The notes beneath the pieces were generated by a model. It was not told the DNA's origin, ran no database searches, and saw nothing but the letters and a program-made list of their open reading frames with translations. A stretch of 64,000 bases of DNA from Dallia pectoralis. Its lineage: Eukaryota; Chordata; Actinopteri; Esociformes; Umbridae. Numbering within the stretch: position 1 is the stretch's first letter; every line of letters begins with the position of its first letter. The stretch is from positions 11,742,234-11,806,233 of the forward strand of contig CM055755.1 in assembly GCA_029465975.1 (NCBI GenBank). Direction: 5' to 3'. The position numbers and the translations under genes are program-made. This document shows, piece after piece, positions 14,246 to 25,467 of this stretch.

Positions 14246-14372
14246 CATGCACACACACACAGCCTGCACACACAGCCTGCACACACAGCCTGCCTGCACA
14301 CACAGCCTGCCTGCACACACAGCCTGCCTGCACACACAGCCTGCCTGCACACACAGCCTGCACACGAATAAC
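14246..14372. repeat. 17-bp tandem repeat (CACACACAGCCTGCCTG)
   Basis: About seven copies of CACACACAGCCTGCCTG or its 13-bp short form CACACACAGCCTG. It probably arose from a CA tract next to a CCTG motif. Confidence 0.9.
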
Positions 14373-15840
14373 CTGCCTGTCAGGGAATGGGGTGGAGGGT
14401 TGCTCCAGTTTCAGGGGATAGGGAACCTCCAACTATGTATCTCTCTTCTGAGGTAATTCCCAACCAACTCCACATGGATTCAGTGTTAACCTCCATTTTA
14501 ATTTCTCTGTTTTTAAATGCGTTTATATTTAATACAACAACTGTCTTTTCCCCCAAATAATCCTCCACTCTCTCCATAAAATGACAGTAAAGTCCCAATA
14601 AAGCAGCTGTCGTGGAAATACTCCAGCGGTTGCCTGTTTTGCCTTGTTGGATCCAGAAGTGTTCATAGAGTGTGTGTGTGTCATATCTTCCTGTGTTGGG
14701 GATGATAACACACTCGCCCAGCTTGACTCTACCCATAAACAATGCTTTATGTTCCGTGCCTGTGCCCACACATACCCCACCAGTGCACGTACAGAACCAC
14801 ATTACCCTGACTGCAAGCAGGATCTGCCAGAACCTCTGTCACACTGAAAGGCATTACAATCTATATGTTAGCTCAGAGTCTGTGGGCTAAATTATGAAAA
14901 GAGCATTGTTCCACTCACTCACCTCCTAATAGACTGCACTCTTGTCTGGTGAGCGTGTTTGAACATCACAATCCCTTTTTTCTTGGTCATGTTCATGTTC
15001 TTCACTGCATGGAAAGTCCAGCCCTCCGGCAAATTAGTTTTCCTCTGACTTCTTTAAAGAGTAAGAGAGAGAACAGACGAAGGGAGTGAGATGACGAATG
15101 CAAATTCGATGTGTGACTTGTTTCTCTTGGGCCTCAGTGCTTCACAGAAGAGCATTGGCACAGAATTAATTGCTTTTCTGTAATTGTGGGGGTTTGGAGG
15201 GAGGAAAATTACTTTTGATTGCTGCTCCCTCAATGTGATGGCATCAGGGAACAGTCGGCCTTTTATCCTTACCTCAACAAATATTTTACACATTTACAAT
15301 TGCTACCGTTTGTCAAAACACTCCAGGAATGATTATGGGCAAATTACAACATGAACTGTGCCCGCGCGAGTTAGCTAGCAGGCTATTTGTTGTTCTGTTA
15401 TAATATCTAATGGAGCATCTTTAGATGACAGTGTTGCATTGTGGTGGTGTAAGAAACTTACATCTGTGGTAAAACAATTAAATAAGGCACCTGAAAGGTA
15501 CATCAGTTAAGTCGTTGCCTTGCAGATACTTACTCAGGACCAGGTTAAAATACTGCTAGTGCAAGAGACAGGAAGTGAGTACCAGATACTTGAACCAGAA
15601 CCAAGTGATTGTCAACTTTTTGTTTTTTGTATTTATTATTTTAATGCTTGAGATAGCTAATGAGTTATGTTAACTAGATTGTAAACAAATTAGCTACCAG
15701 CTTGAAATAGGTACCTGGTAAGACTTTTTTAATAGTTAATTTGTGTCAGACAACGAAGCGCCTCATGTTACATCGTTATCGAGCTAAAACACCCAGTGAG
15801 TGTTCAGCTCATGCCATGGCACGGTTGTAAGCATAGGCGA
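14373..15840. other. Non-coding stretch
   Basis: No gene recognised. Minus-strand frames at about 14,380-14,800 have no recognisable domain. No repeat structure seen. Confidence 0.5.
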
Positions 15841-15844
15841 CATA

Positions 15845-16797
15845 CACTCATCTAAAGGATTATTAGGAACACCTGTTCAATTTCTCATTAATGCAATTAT
15901 CTAAGCAACCAATCACATGGCAGTTGCTTCAATGCATTTAGGAGTGTGGTCCTGGTCAAGACAATCTCCTGAACTTCAAACTGAATGTCAGAATGGGAAA
16001 GAAGGGTGATTTAAGCAATTTTGAGCGTGTCATGGTTGTTGGTGCCAGACGGGCCGGTCTGAGTATTTCACAATCTGCTCAGTTACTGGGATTTTCACGC
16101 ACAACCATTTCTAGGGTTTACAAAGAATGGTGTGAAAAGGGAAAAACATCCAGTATGTGGCAGTCCTGTGGGAGAAAATGCCTTGTTGATGCTAGAGGTC
16201 AGAGGAGAATGAGCCGACTGATTCAAGCTGATAGAAGAGCAACTTTGACTGAAATAACCACTCGTTACAACCGAGGTATGCAGCAAAGCATTTGTGAAGC
16301 CACAACACGCACAACCTTGTGGCGGATGGGTTACAACAGCAGAACACCCCACCGGTTATCATCTCCACTACAAATAGGAAAACGAGGCTACAATTTGCAC
16401 GAGATCACCAAAATTGGACAATTGAAAACTGGAAAAATGTTGCCTGGTCTGACGAGTCTCGATTTCTGTTGAGACATTCAGATGGTAGAATCAGAATTAG
16501 GCGTAAACAGAATGAGAACATGGATCCATCATGCCTTGTTACCACTGTGCAGGCTGGTGGTGGTGGTGTAATGGTGTGGGGGATGTTTTCTTGGCACACT
16601 TTAGGACCCTTAGTGCTAATTGAGAATCGTTTAAATGCCACGGCCTACCTGAGCATTGTTTCTGACCATGTCCATCCCTTTATGACCACCATGTACCCAT
16701 CCTCTGATGGCTACTTCCAGCAGGATAATGCACCATGTCACAAAGCTCAAATCATTTCAAATTGGTTTCTTGAACATGACAATGAGTTCACTGTCCC
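15845..16797 (+). mobile_element. Tc1/mariner element, 3'-truncated
   Basis: The 5' terminal inverted repeat begins CACTCATCTAAAGGATTATT right after a TA dinucleotide at 15,843-15,844, the Tc1/mariner target. A ~150-bp leader precedes a transposase gene. Similarity stops abruptly after the residues EHDNEFTV (about 16,797), before the final catalytic Glu and the 3' inverted repeat. What follows (CCAACCACTAGGGAGCC...) is unrelated. The copy cannot move by itself. Confidence 0.9.
15993..16797 (+). pseudogene. Tc1-type transposase, frameshifted and 3'-truncated
   Basis: A DD34E-class transposase fragment. The start at 15,993 reads MGKKGDLSNFERVMVVGARR. It is followed by the two helix-turn-helix DNA-binding regions of the paired-like domain (ISQSAQLLGFSRTTISRVYKEW, then the second subdomain to about residue 110). 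Near 16,365-16,375 the reading shifts from the frame of 15,993 to that of 16,319, a small indel. The catalytic half then continues with WSDESRF (first Asp, about 16,451) and QQDNAPCHKA (second Asp, about 16,727). The Glu-containing motif is missing because the copy ends at 16,797. Length is about 270 codons against roughly 340 in intact relatives. It belongs to a different Tc1 lineage from the copies at 32.8, 33.8 and 58 kb. Confidence 0.9.
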
Positions 16798-18867
16798 AAC
16801 CACTAGGGAGCCTCCGACCGATAGTGGAGATTAGGGCACAAAAACATATGTTGCTCAGTTTCCCGAAAAGGATTGGGCCGGCACTACTCATGCCATACTG
16901 TAACTATAACATTTTGGGTGAATTACAGCTAATTTGCAGATGTGTGGTTCGCAGCAAGCAAACGAAGGAACTAATCAACTGATAGCTTTGCCAGGAGGTT
17001 CAGAAGAGAACATTTTGTGACGGCAGGAACGCACTCCTTTTATTTTTGTACTGAGCACAGGCGCATTTCTAGCTACTTATCCTTAGTTGCGATTGCACAC
17101 GAGGACAATTTGATGCATATTTAATGCTAGTATGTTGCCACAATTTCGAAAATTAGTGGGGAATTTAAGTCGCACTGATACGGTATTTAAAATGTGACGC
17201 TTGTCAACTAATTGTATAAAGGACCCTGCATATGATGGGGTAATGGTCCCTATTGAATAGGCTAACAGCTAGCATGCTACGCATAACAAAAATTCAATCT
17301 AGCTAACTTAATGGTTACCTAAAGTTAGCTGTTCTTTACAAGGTTGTGAACTAGATTTAAATTTGCAAAGTTTGTTTAAATGCATTCCTAAAATACATTA
17401 TATTCATCGCATTATGATAATACTAGTTGTACCATGTCTGATAAGCCTACTATATTTGCTTCTCCTGTTTTGCACTCAAGTAAAAGCAATTGCAGTTAAC
17501 CAATATACAATCAATACTTATTTTTCTGTCTTTGTAGAAATTACCAGTTGGACAACAAATTTGCTGGACAACAGTGCTACCAGCACGACAGACCAGCCTT
17601 GTCTCCTAGCTACGGTTTTCTCTGTTTTTCTTCACAGTTCTTGTGATATTCACTGAATATGCCCGCAGCTGATAGCACTCAAATAATGGGAAAGCAAATT
17701 CATGAAAGTAACATAATGACGTTATTTGCAAACGCCCAGCATCCTTTCCACTCCCACCTCTCCACCAATGAGTTTTAATAAGCAGATCCGAAGAGTAGGC
17801 AATTTACTTGCATCTAAAAATGTTTGTCTCAGACTTTCGAACAAACAGCACACCGTTTCGTGCTCCCATTTTGAGCTGGATGCGTAGCATGTTTTTTAAT
17901 ATCTATCACTATCACGCCTATTAACCATGAAATTCCAAGTTTAAAAGCGTTATCGGCAAATACTGTATGTGATATTGCACAGTTTTGTGTACCTCTCCTC
18001 GGATCTTTAAGAAATGACCCCATATTAATACACAGGATTAATTCTGTTCCATCCAAAAGTAAAATGTATCTGAACCTTTTCAAATTCTGGACTTGGATTG
18101 GAAGAGCTGAGGTGTACAAGAATCATTCTTTACATACCCAAAATAATCCTATATTTTGTATATTTTGACATATTTCACAGTTCTGCAATGTTACCATATG
18201 CACTTCTTAGCAGAGAATATTTGTGTTGTTCATCCTCTGTGTATCCACTTCTAAACAATCTTTCAACCAACATTTTTAACCTACACTTAAATGTAACAAT
18301 CCCAGCACTTTATTATCACTGGTCCAGACTAATGTGTATGTGTGAACGTATTTGTGTGTTTTGGATGACGCCATTATCGAGTGCAGTACACATGGTCACA
18401 ATGCCAATATGGACCAGAGAGCAGGGGTGACTGTGCCAGGATTAGCACCTCTCTCTCGGGAGCACAGCTCTCGCTCACAATCGATGCTTCGGACGGAGGT
18501 TCCGCAATACAGCACCACCAGCTGGAGCCTTATTGTTCCTCAGTCTATCTGTCTCTCAGTCACTCTCATTTCTATCCTTCACCATCACTTTATATCCCTC
18601 GTGCTTTTTCTCCGTCTCTCATTCTTTGTCTCTCTCATTGTCACCGGCCTCTGCATTTATTTATTTTCACCTATTATGGGATTGCGAAAAGAGTGACGCT
18701 AGAGTGAAGCGTAGATCATGGGGCAAGCAAGGGTACAGTGGAAGCCTATTCGAGGAGAAATGTATTTTATTCAAATTCAATAAATAAATAGTGAGTAAGA
18801 GAATGTGATAACAAGTGCAAACACAAAACGTTCTGAAATCAAAGCCCCATTCATAAACACACAGGAT
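16798..18867. other. Non-coding stretch
   Basis: No gene recognised. The short frames at 17,363-17,656 and 18,098-18,700 have no domain or family signature. No repeats of note. Confidence 0.5.
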
Positions 18868-18994
18868 GGAGGATGTATATGATTCAATGTCAATATGGGA
18901 GTCAGTGGTAGTCTGAGTGGAGGATGTATATGATTCAATATGGGAGTCAGTGGTAGTCTGAGTGGAGGATGAATATGATTCAATATGGGAGTCA
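18868..18994. repeat. 45-51-bp tandem repeat, about 2.7 copies
   Basis: The segment GGAGGATGTATATGATTCAA with its downstream GGGAGTCAGTGGTAGTCTGAGT is repeated. The first copy has a 6-bp insertion (51 bp), the second is 45 bp and the third is partial. Confidence 0.9.
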
Positions 18995-19440
18995 TTTAGA
19001 AAATAGTTAACTTACTTGAACTTTTAAGTATACTACCAAATAGAAAAACATTTTTACACATTTGTTCTGGAGATGTACGTTTTCTTTTATTATACAGCAA
19101 AAACAGTCCAACTATTTTTAAAGTAGATTACAAGTCATTTTTTTAGATCCATCTTTTATATTCTAATACTCATGTCTATGAAATATTATGCATTGCACAT
19201 TGAATCTTTTTTGTTATTGAAGCTCCAATCATTCTGCCGAACATGTTGGAGCCCTATATTCATATACTATACGAATAATAATCAATTGGAGTATTAATAA
19301 AAATGTCTAATTCCGCCTTTGCTGTATGTATTGTGAGGAACATTTATAAGTCAGATATGAATAAAAGCCCCGGACAGACAGGACACAACATATATTTGAA
19401 CATATTTTAAATGTATTAACTGAGAAAAATGTCCAATGAA
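18995..19440. other. Non-coding stretch
   Basis: AT-rich sequence between the small tandem repeat and the possible promoter. Nothing recognised. Confidence 0.5.
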
Positions 19441-19477
19441 GCATCAGAAAAAGACGGATAGAGGCGGAGCTGATTAG

Positions 19478-19492
19478 CGACGTCACTTCCTG
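19478..19492 (+). promoter_or_regulatory. Possible CRE/ETS promoter motif
   Basis: CGACGTCACTTCCTG combines a CRE-like core (ACGTCA) and an ETS-type site (CTTCCTG). This pairing is common in TATA-less vertebrate promoters. It lies about 140 bp upstream of a good splice donor (AACAG/GTGAGT at 19,629/19,630), which fits a first exon. Motif evidence only. Confidence 0.3.
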
Positions 19493-20057
19493 TTACCTGC
19501 GTGCGAGCAAAACTTCATATGTTGATCCGGAGATATTTCAGCATGTTTCAGTCGCCATAAACTACGCTTTAAACTCGAGAATCAGGTGTAAGGATTCCAA
19601 AAAGGACAAAGTACAGATGGAATGAACAGGTGAGTTTGAGCTAAATTCTAACTTTATCTAGGCCTATATGAGATAACAGCTAACTAGCTACTTGGCTATG
19701 GTTAATGCTCACATCAACATTAGCTAGATAGCTATTTACGTCTGAGCCATGTAAGAAGACAACACGTAACTAGCCCTTGTTAACAATTACTTATCTTTAT
19801 CTGCATCTTTTGTTTTTCAGGTAACTGGTAGCTACAGTTACTAATTAGGCAAGGTTGCTAGGTAGCTTGTTTGTTAGAGGCAGGGAACAAAAATCACCCT
19901 GTACTCTATCCTAATATTAAGCAATATACCCACTAGTTTGCTGATAACATTTTTTGTTGTTGTTGATGCTGTGTGTTATAAATTGTAACACGCTGGGTAA
20001 ACAGTTGCATTAAACTATACACTAAATGATCTACCTTACCCTTTCTCATTTCTTCAG

Positions 20058-20291
20058 GCTTCAGAGTAAGTTAATGTCAATGCCGAATACTCTGTATCTG
20101 ATCCCAACAGCAAAGAGGGAGACATACCCAATCTCAGTAATGAAGAGGATGATGACATACACAATCCCAACAGCATGGAGGACAATGTACCCGATCCCAG
20201 CAGTGAAGAGGAAGATGTAACTGATCCCAGCAGTAAGGAGAAAGACGTACACAATCCGAACAGTGAATGGGGCGACAATTCATCTGCTTTG
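20058..20291 (+). CDS. Candidate internal exon, acidic repeat protein (unrecognised)
   Basis: The segment is bounded by a pyrimidine-rich acceptor (TTTCTTCAG, ending 20,057) and a donor (TTG/GTATGT at 20,291/20,292). One frame, open from about 20,072 after a TAA, encodes an acidic run with a repeating DPSSEEEDV / NPNSxExD motif of about 13 residues, present roughly five times. A second frame is also open and would join an upstream ATG (19,623) across the first intron in phase. A third exon would start after TTTTTTACAG at 20,411, and AATAAA follows at 20,558. The candidate gene is therefore 3 exons and about 1.1 kb, with introns of about 428 and 119 bp. In the acidic frame the third exon stops after about nine codons, so the gene may be broken or mis-modelled. 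It may be a remnant of a domesticated or mobile-element gene. I do not recognise the product. Confidence 0.25.
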
Positions 20292-20557
20292 GTATGTTTC
20301 ACGCAAGTGTGTATTTGGAATCCTAATTTAATATTGCGCAATTTCACACATTTTGATTAAAGGTTAAATATATTAATCATGTTTGCTTGTTGTCTTGTGT
20401 TTTTTTACAGGGCATGCTAGGGGGAAATTTTAAGAAATAACAGTGCAAGATGTCCGGAGGATCTTGCGCAAGAAGTGCAACAGTGAATGCTTCAGACAAG
20501 TAAAGGCAGAAAAGATGTGAGCATGCATTTCATGTACAAAAAAGAAGCATATTGTTA

Positions 20558-20563
20558 AATAAA
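20558..20563 (+). terminator. AATAAA polyadenylation signal candidate
   Basis: A canonical AATAAA about 40 bp after the last plausible open segment of the candidate spliced gene. AATAAA is frequent by chance in AT-rich DNA, so this is weak alone. Confidence 0.25.
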
Positions 20564-20844
20564 ATAACTATGTTTATTTTAACGTTTAGAGTTCAAAATA
20601 GTATAATAAATACTTTTTTTTTTAAATATATGTTTATATTAATATTTTAAGTGTTCATAGCTGGTTCATCCCCCTTTAATGTAGCTTTGACAATATTATC
20701 TCATGAAAATATTTATGAAAATATGTATCTGTTTCGCAATAAATGTGTCTATGTCACATTGTGTGTCGTGCCTCTCAGATTTTTTTTTGGTATTTTGAAT
20801 ATGTACTGTATTTTCCTTTATTTTAAAGATGTTAATTACACTTG

Positions 20845-21413
20845 AAGACAAAAGTATATTCTAAAGTTTCAAGTGGAACTCCTACCAGACACATGGCACT
20901 GATTGTTAGAGTATTGTTTAAGGTTCACTTGACAAACATGGCTTGTACAGTTATACTATGTGTTTAAATCTATTAGCAAGTCATAGTAAATTTACATTTA
21001 TTAAGTTTACTTCTTGAAGTACTTACATGAGTTGAAAGTGTACTTGAAAGTATTTAAATGTATACTTAAGTACTTCAAGAAGTGTACTTCATGAACTGAA
21101 AGTGCACTACACAGGTTACTTTAAAGTATACAAAAGTATACTTTTAAGTACTTTAAGAAGTCTACTTCATAAACTAAAAGTACACTACACAGGTTACTTT
21201 AAAGTATTCAAAAGTATACTTAAAATAAACTATAAGTGTACTCTAAAGTGTACTAAATAAACTAAAAAGTGGGCCAATTTAGTCTAATTAGTATAAAAAT
21301 AGTATATAAATAAGTACACTTCTAGTATACTTTAAGTACCTTAATGATAGTATACTTTTTAAACTTAAGTATACTCACAAAAATAAACTTAAAGTATACT
21401 TTTTTTTCGTAAT
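20845..21413. mobile_element. MITE-like palindrome-rich repeat (AAGTATACTT motifs)
   Basis: The segment is dense in AGTATACTT, AAGTACTT and AGTGTACTT. Two diverged copies of a ~75-bp subunit (TACTTCA(T/A)(G/A)AACT(G/A)AAAG, then CTACACAGGTTACTTTAAAGTA) lie near 21,080-21,150 and 21,160-21,215. It ends with a T run followed by CGTAATGG. It has no coding capacity. The style resembles short non-autonomous DNA transposons of fish. Exact ends and target duplication were not established. Confidence 0.55.
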
Positions 21414-21950
21414 GGGAGCCGTCTGTTGAATGCTAATGGCAGTAGTTCTTTCATCGCTAGCTTAGCCAGAGCATCTGGTGGAATGTAGACTGCAGTAACA
21501 AGAATGAACATGAACTCTCTAAAGCAAGTAAAAGGGTCCCGCAGCTAACATAAGATATTCTAGAAAAAAAAAAAAAAATATTCATTTGCTGGTCAAGATT
21601 CCCACTGTCAGCGTGCCAATTGCAGGAAACCTTAATAACTGAGTCGTCCATAATGGTGAACCTGAAACTTCCCCTGAGGTTCCCCAGCCATTCCACGTAT
21701 TCAATGTATTGCAGAGCTAGCACACCTGAACATCAAGTCAACAAGTTATCAAGCCCTTGACTGCTTGAGACAGAGGAGTAAGTTCATTTATCTAGGAATT
21801 GTGTTTTGTGTGCAAACCTCATTATAAAGTGGCCTTGTGTTGTTTCCTCTGCGTAATAATCAAGCTGTTTAATCAGCTTATATGATATTCCACACATGTC
21901 AAATATTCAAATTTTCCTGTCAGACCCATTTTTGCCAATAATATAATATA
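21414..21950. other. Non-coding stretch
   Basis: No gene recognised; one A-rich run at about 21,562-21,578. Confidence 0.5.
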
Positions 21951-21952
21951 TG

Positions 21953-22885
21953 CAGTATGGACAAAAGTATGTGGACACACCTGCTAACTATAGGGTACAG
22001 GTGTTTTTCAGTCACCCCATTGATCCCAGGTTCATAAAACCCAGCAGGCCAGGACACAGCCCTGAAATCCCCATAGACAAATATAAAGGTCGTACTGAAG
22101 AGCTCAGTGACTTTAAATGTGACACTGTCAGAGGATGCCATTTCTGCAAGTTGTAAGAGATGTCTGTCCTACTCGATCTGCCCGGTGAACTGTAACTACT
22201 ATCTAGTGCTAACTGTCATGGGGAAGCATCTAGTACCTACATTAGCCCAGCCAGGAAGTAGTAGACCTGAGCGGGGGCCGGCGGGGCCAGCGGGGGCCGA
22301 AGCGTGAATCAAGGAAAAGTCGCCAATCATCTGTTGCATCACTCACCACAGAGTCACTAACTGCCTCTGGAAGCAACATCAGGACCAGAGTCAGCTTTAT
22401 AAAAAGGGTTTCCATGGCCAAGCAGCTGTACGCAAGTGCAACATGTCTAGTGCCAAGCGTCAGAGTGGTGACAAGTACAGTGCCACTGGAGTGTGGAGCA
22501 GTGGAAACATGTTCTCTGGGGTGGTGAATCAGGCTTCACTATCTGGCAGTGTGACGGATGCCAGGAGAACGCTGCCCACTCGAATGCTAAGTGCCTACTG
22601 TAAAGTTCTGGGGACCTGCACAGCACTCACCTCAATCCGGCTGAACACATTTGGGATGAATGTGAACGGCAACCTGAAATGGCAGACCTTCTTGTCCAAC
22701 TTCAGTGCTTGACCTCACAAATGCTCTTTCGGTTAAAGGGCACACATTTCCACAGAGACCAACATCTAGAGGAAAGCCTTCCCAGAAGAGTGGTGGCTGT
22801 TATGGGTGCAAAAGCGGGGCCAACTCCATATTAATGTCCATAGCTTTAGAAATTAATATATGACCCGGTCATACAGGTGTGATGT
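21953..22885 (+). mobile_element. Degenerate Tc1/mariner element, second lineage
   Basis: It opens with CAGTATGGACAAAAGTATGT, the inverted-repeat style of a common fish Tc1-like family. A decayed transposase gene follows, and the element fades out near GGTCATACAGGTGTGATG (about 22,885) without a recognisable 3' inverted repeat. A GC-rich patch GCGGGGGCCGGCGGGGCCAG at 22,270-22,289 looks like a local expansion inside the element. Confidence 0.75.
22085..22835 (+). pseudogene. Decayed Tc1-type transposase
   Basis: Pieces of the transposase occur in several frames. The N-terminal part lies around 22,085-22,160. A middle piece at about 22,480-22,580 has lost the usual WSDESRF context (GNMFSGVVNQ in one frame, GDE-like in another). 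The C-terminal part lies near 22,625-22,800, where the DNA around CCTCAATCCGGCTGAACACA corresponds to the NPxEHxW region carrying the last catalytic acid. Several indels and stops interrupt it. It is clearly older than the copy at 15.8 kb. Confidence 0.65.
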
Positions 22886-23475
22886 TTTTGTATTTCATTA
22901 ATTAAAATAAATTAAACCCATTCTGTTTATGGTGGTGTGTCTACCAAACCATTTTTGAAGCATGCTTTACGTGTTTATCTGTTGTTAGTTTATTTTCGAG
23001 GACAGATCAAATAGGCGAAAAAGGGGCACTGTTACTGATTGATTGTAAACGGTCGATTCTGGATTTCTAGTTCAGAGTGAACAGAGGCTTTAGAATAAAT
23101 ACATCAAAAGAGTATACCTTTTGTGCGATGAAAAACGTGGATAAAATCAGTGAATTGGTTGTACCTGCCAGTTATCTTTTCTTTAAGAAGATATTTTTCT
23201 CCTTCACACAATGCGACTTCCGCAAAAACGTTTTACTTATGGCCAACCGAGACAGAAAACACGCACAAGCTTTGCCAAACACTCAAGAAGATTTTCCATT
23301 ATTTTCCTCACTGCCTCACTCCTCTTTCCAACCCCATAATTTGACTCTCAAACACACACACACACACCCACACATACCCTCAGCAGCTGTGCAGTCAGCG
23401 GGGTCGATGGCCTGTGGTAATGACAGAGGAGCTGATGGGAAGGCAGCTGTATGTTTCGCTGCAACGGAGGGAGAT
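22886..23475. other. Non-coding stretch
   Basis: No gene recognised. An open frame from 23,077 continues into the pyrimidine tract but has no domain. Confidence 0.5.
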
Positions 23476-23489
23476 CCCAGCGTGTCTCC

Positions 23490-23995
23490 CCTGCATGCTC
23501 CTCCTCCGTGCTCCACCTCCTCCTGCTTCACCTCCGTGGTCCTCCTCCTTCTCCTCCTCCGTGCTCCACCTCCTCTGTGCTCCTCCTACGTGCACCTCCT
23601 CCTTCTCCTCCTCCGTGCTCCTCCTCCGTGCTCCTCCTCCTTCTCCTCCTCCGTTCTCCTCCTACGTGCACCTCCTCCTTCTCCTCCTCCGTTCTCCTAC
23701 GTGCACCTCCTCCTACGTGCACCTCCTTCTCCTCCTCTGTGCTCCTCCTCCTTCTCCTCCTTCGTGCTCCTCCTCCGTTCTCCTCCTCCGTGCTCCTCCT
23801 ACGTGCACCTTCTCCTTCTCCACCTCTGTGCTCCTCCTCCTCCTCCCTTCTCCACCTCTGTGCTCCACCTCCTCCGCTCTCCTCCTACGTGCACCTCCTC
23901 CTTCTCCACCTCTGTGCTCCTCCTCCATCTCCTTCTCCTCCTCTGTGCTCCTCCTCCGTTCTCCTCCTCCCTGCTTCCCCTCCTGCCCCTCTACA
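23490..23995. repeat. Polypyrimidine minisatellite (CTCCTCCTACGTGCAC-type)
   Basis: About 500 bp consist almost only of CTCCTC, CTTCTC, CCGTGCTC and TACGTGCAC modules on the plus strand. Units of 15-45 bp are shuffled without a fixed period. All three plus-strand frames are open because the sequence lacks TAA, TAG and TGA. The Pro/Ser/Leu-rich products are not credible proteins. Confidence 0.9.
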
Positions 23996-25015
23996 GTTGA
24001 AGTGCGTGTTAGCGTCTCAAATATAAACGTTATGTTTTGACAAAGCTATTGACAGGCGTAATTACTGTGTTGGAGGGGGGGCTGACATTGTTTCTTTGTT
24101 CACAGGTGTGTCAGTGTGTACTGTCTTGGTCTCGCTGCGAAGAGCCAATAGAACAGAGGGGAGTGTGTGTTTGCATGCTGTGCTACACCGGCTCGTTGGA
24201 TCGCAGTTAATATTCGCTTCTATCCAAAAACTATGCCGAGAAGTGAGCTGTAGCCGAGCACCTTGTCACTCCTGAAAGGTTTTGATTACTTTTTGTGTGA
24301 ATTTGGTGGCCAATTACTCATCTGCAAAATTTAACAATACATTTTCTGAACGTCAGGGAGACGGAACTCAGACAATGAAAAATAGAGCGAGATTCAAGTT
24401 ATTAATTATTGGCATTTGGAGATTCATTAATAACAGTCAGCGAGAGGGTTTTCAATCAGTTGATGAAGCAATCAAATCCTCCCTACTCAGAACAAAGAGA
24501 CAAGAATTCCAGTATCTAAATACTCCACAGGAGACACATTACAAGCTAATTAAAACATAAATTTGTTTAAATTCTTCATTTAGTTAAATATAATTAATAA
24601 GCATGAAACACGTAAATGGAAATCGGTTTAGATTTGACGTCATGCACAAAAACACACATTTTTGGTTGGCCATCTTTTTGGTTTGGGTTGTTGTCATCAC
24701 GCACACCGGTTTTTGGAGACTAATCAAGTGGGCAATTTTGGTTGTTGGTTTCCACTGTGGTCTGCTACTCACTATTTCATGTCATGGGTAAATGGGTGTT
24801 TTTAATGTTTGCACTGTTTTGGAGAAATGTAGTGAGGCGCTATATAGGACACTTTTATTTTTTATTTCATTGTATAGTTACTGTTTGTTGTACGTGTTTG
24901 TTTTGCTGTTTTAAATTAAATACCACAAACGTTGTTTCCGACTCCTGCATTGGCTTCTTCCCTGCACTTCACCTTAGTTTGTGACACACAGACACACACA
25001 AACACACGCATGCAG
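23996..25015. other. Non-coding stretch with an LTR-like 3' end
   Basis: No gene recognised. The segment ending CTTCACCTTAGTTTGTGACA (24,991) resembles the LTR-type ends seen at 34,565 and 35,039 and the segment ending at 4993. A possible partner end, TGTCACTCC, lies at 24,264, but the flanking five bases (CACCT against CACAG) do not match well, so a complete LTR is not claimed. Confidence 0.4.
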
Positions 25016-25019
25016 GCTG

Positions 25020-25467
25020 GGAGGGGTGAGTATAATTTGTAGTGTGTTGGGTGTGTGTGGGTCTATATAATGTGTTGTGTGTGTGTGGGTCTATATAATG
25101 TGTAGTGTGTTGGGTGTGTGTGGGTCTATATAATGTGTTGTGTGTGTGTGGGTCTATATAATGTGTAGTGTGTTGGGTGTGTGTGGGTCTATATAATGTG
25201 TTGTGTGTGTGTGGGTCTATATAATGTGTAGTGTGTTGGGTGTGTGTGGGTCTATATAATGTGTAGTGTGTTGAGTGTGTGTAGGTCTATATAATGTGTA
25301 GTGTGTTGGGTGTGTGTGGGTCTATATAATGTGTAGTGTGTTGGGTGTGTGTGGGTCTATATAATGTGTAGTGTGTTGGGTGTGTGTAGGTCTATATAAT
25401 GTGTAGTGTGTTGGGTGTGTGTGGGTGTATATAATGTGTAGTGTGTAAAGTGTGTGTGGGTCTATAT
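25020..25467. repeat. 28/35-bp minisatellite, left arm
   Basis: Tandem units of TGTGTGTGGGTCTATATAAT followed by GTGTTGGG (28 bp) or GTGTAGTGTGTTGGG (35 bp). The array is interrupted at 25,467 by a hAT insertion and resumes at 27,357, so both arms were one array. Confidence 0.95.

Noticed and set aside
24264..24991. Complete LTR between TGTCAC (24,264) and GTGACA (24,991)
   Set aside because: The 3' end is LTR-like, but flanking five bases (CACCT and CACAG) do not match and the interior was not recognised.
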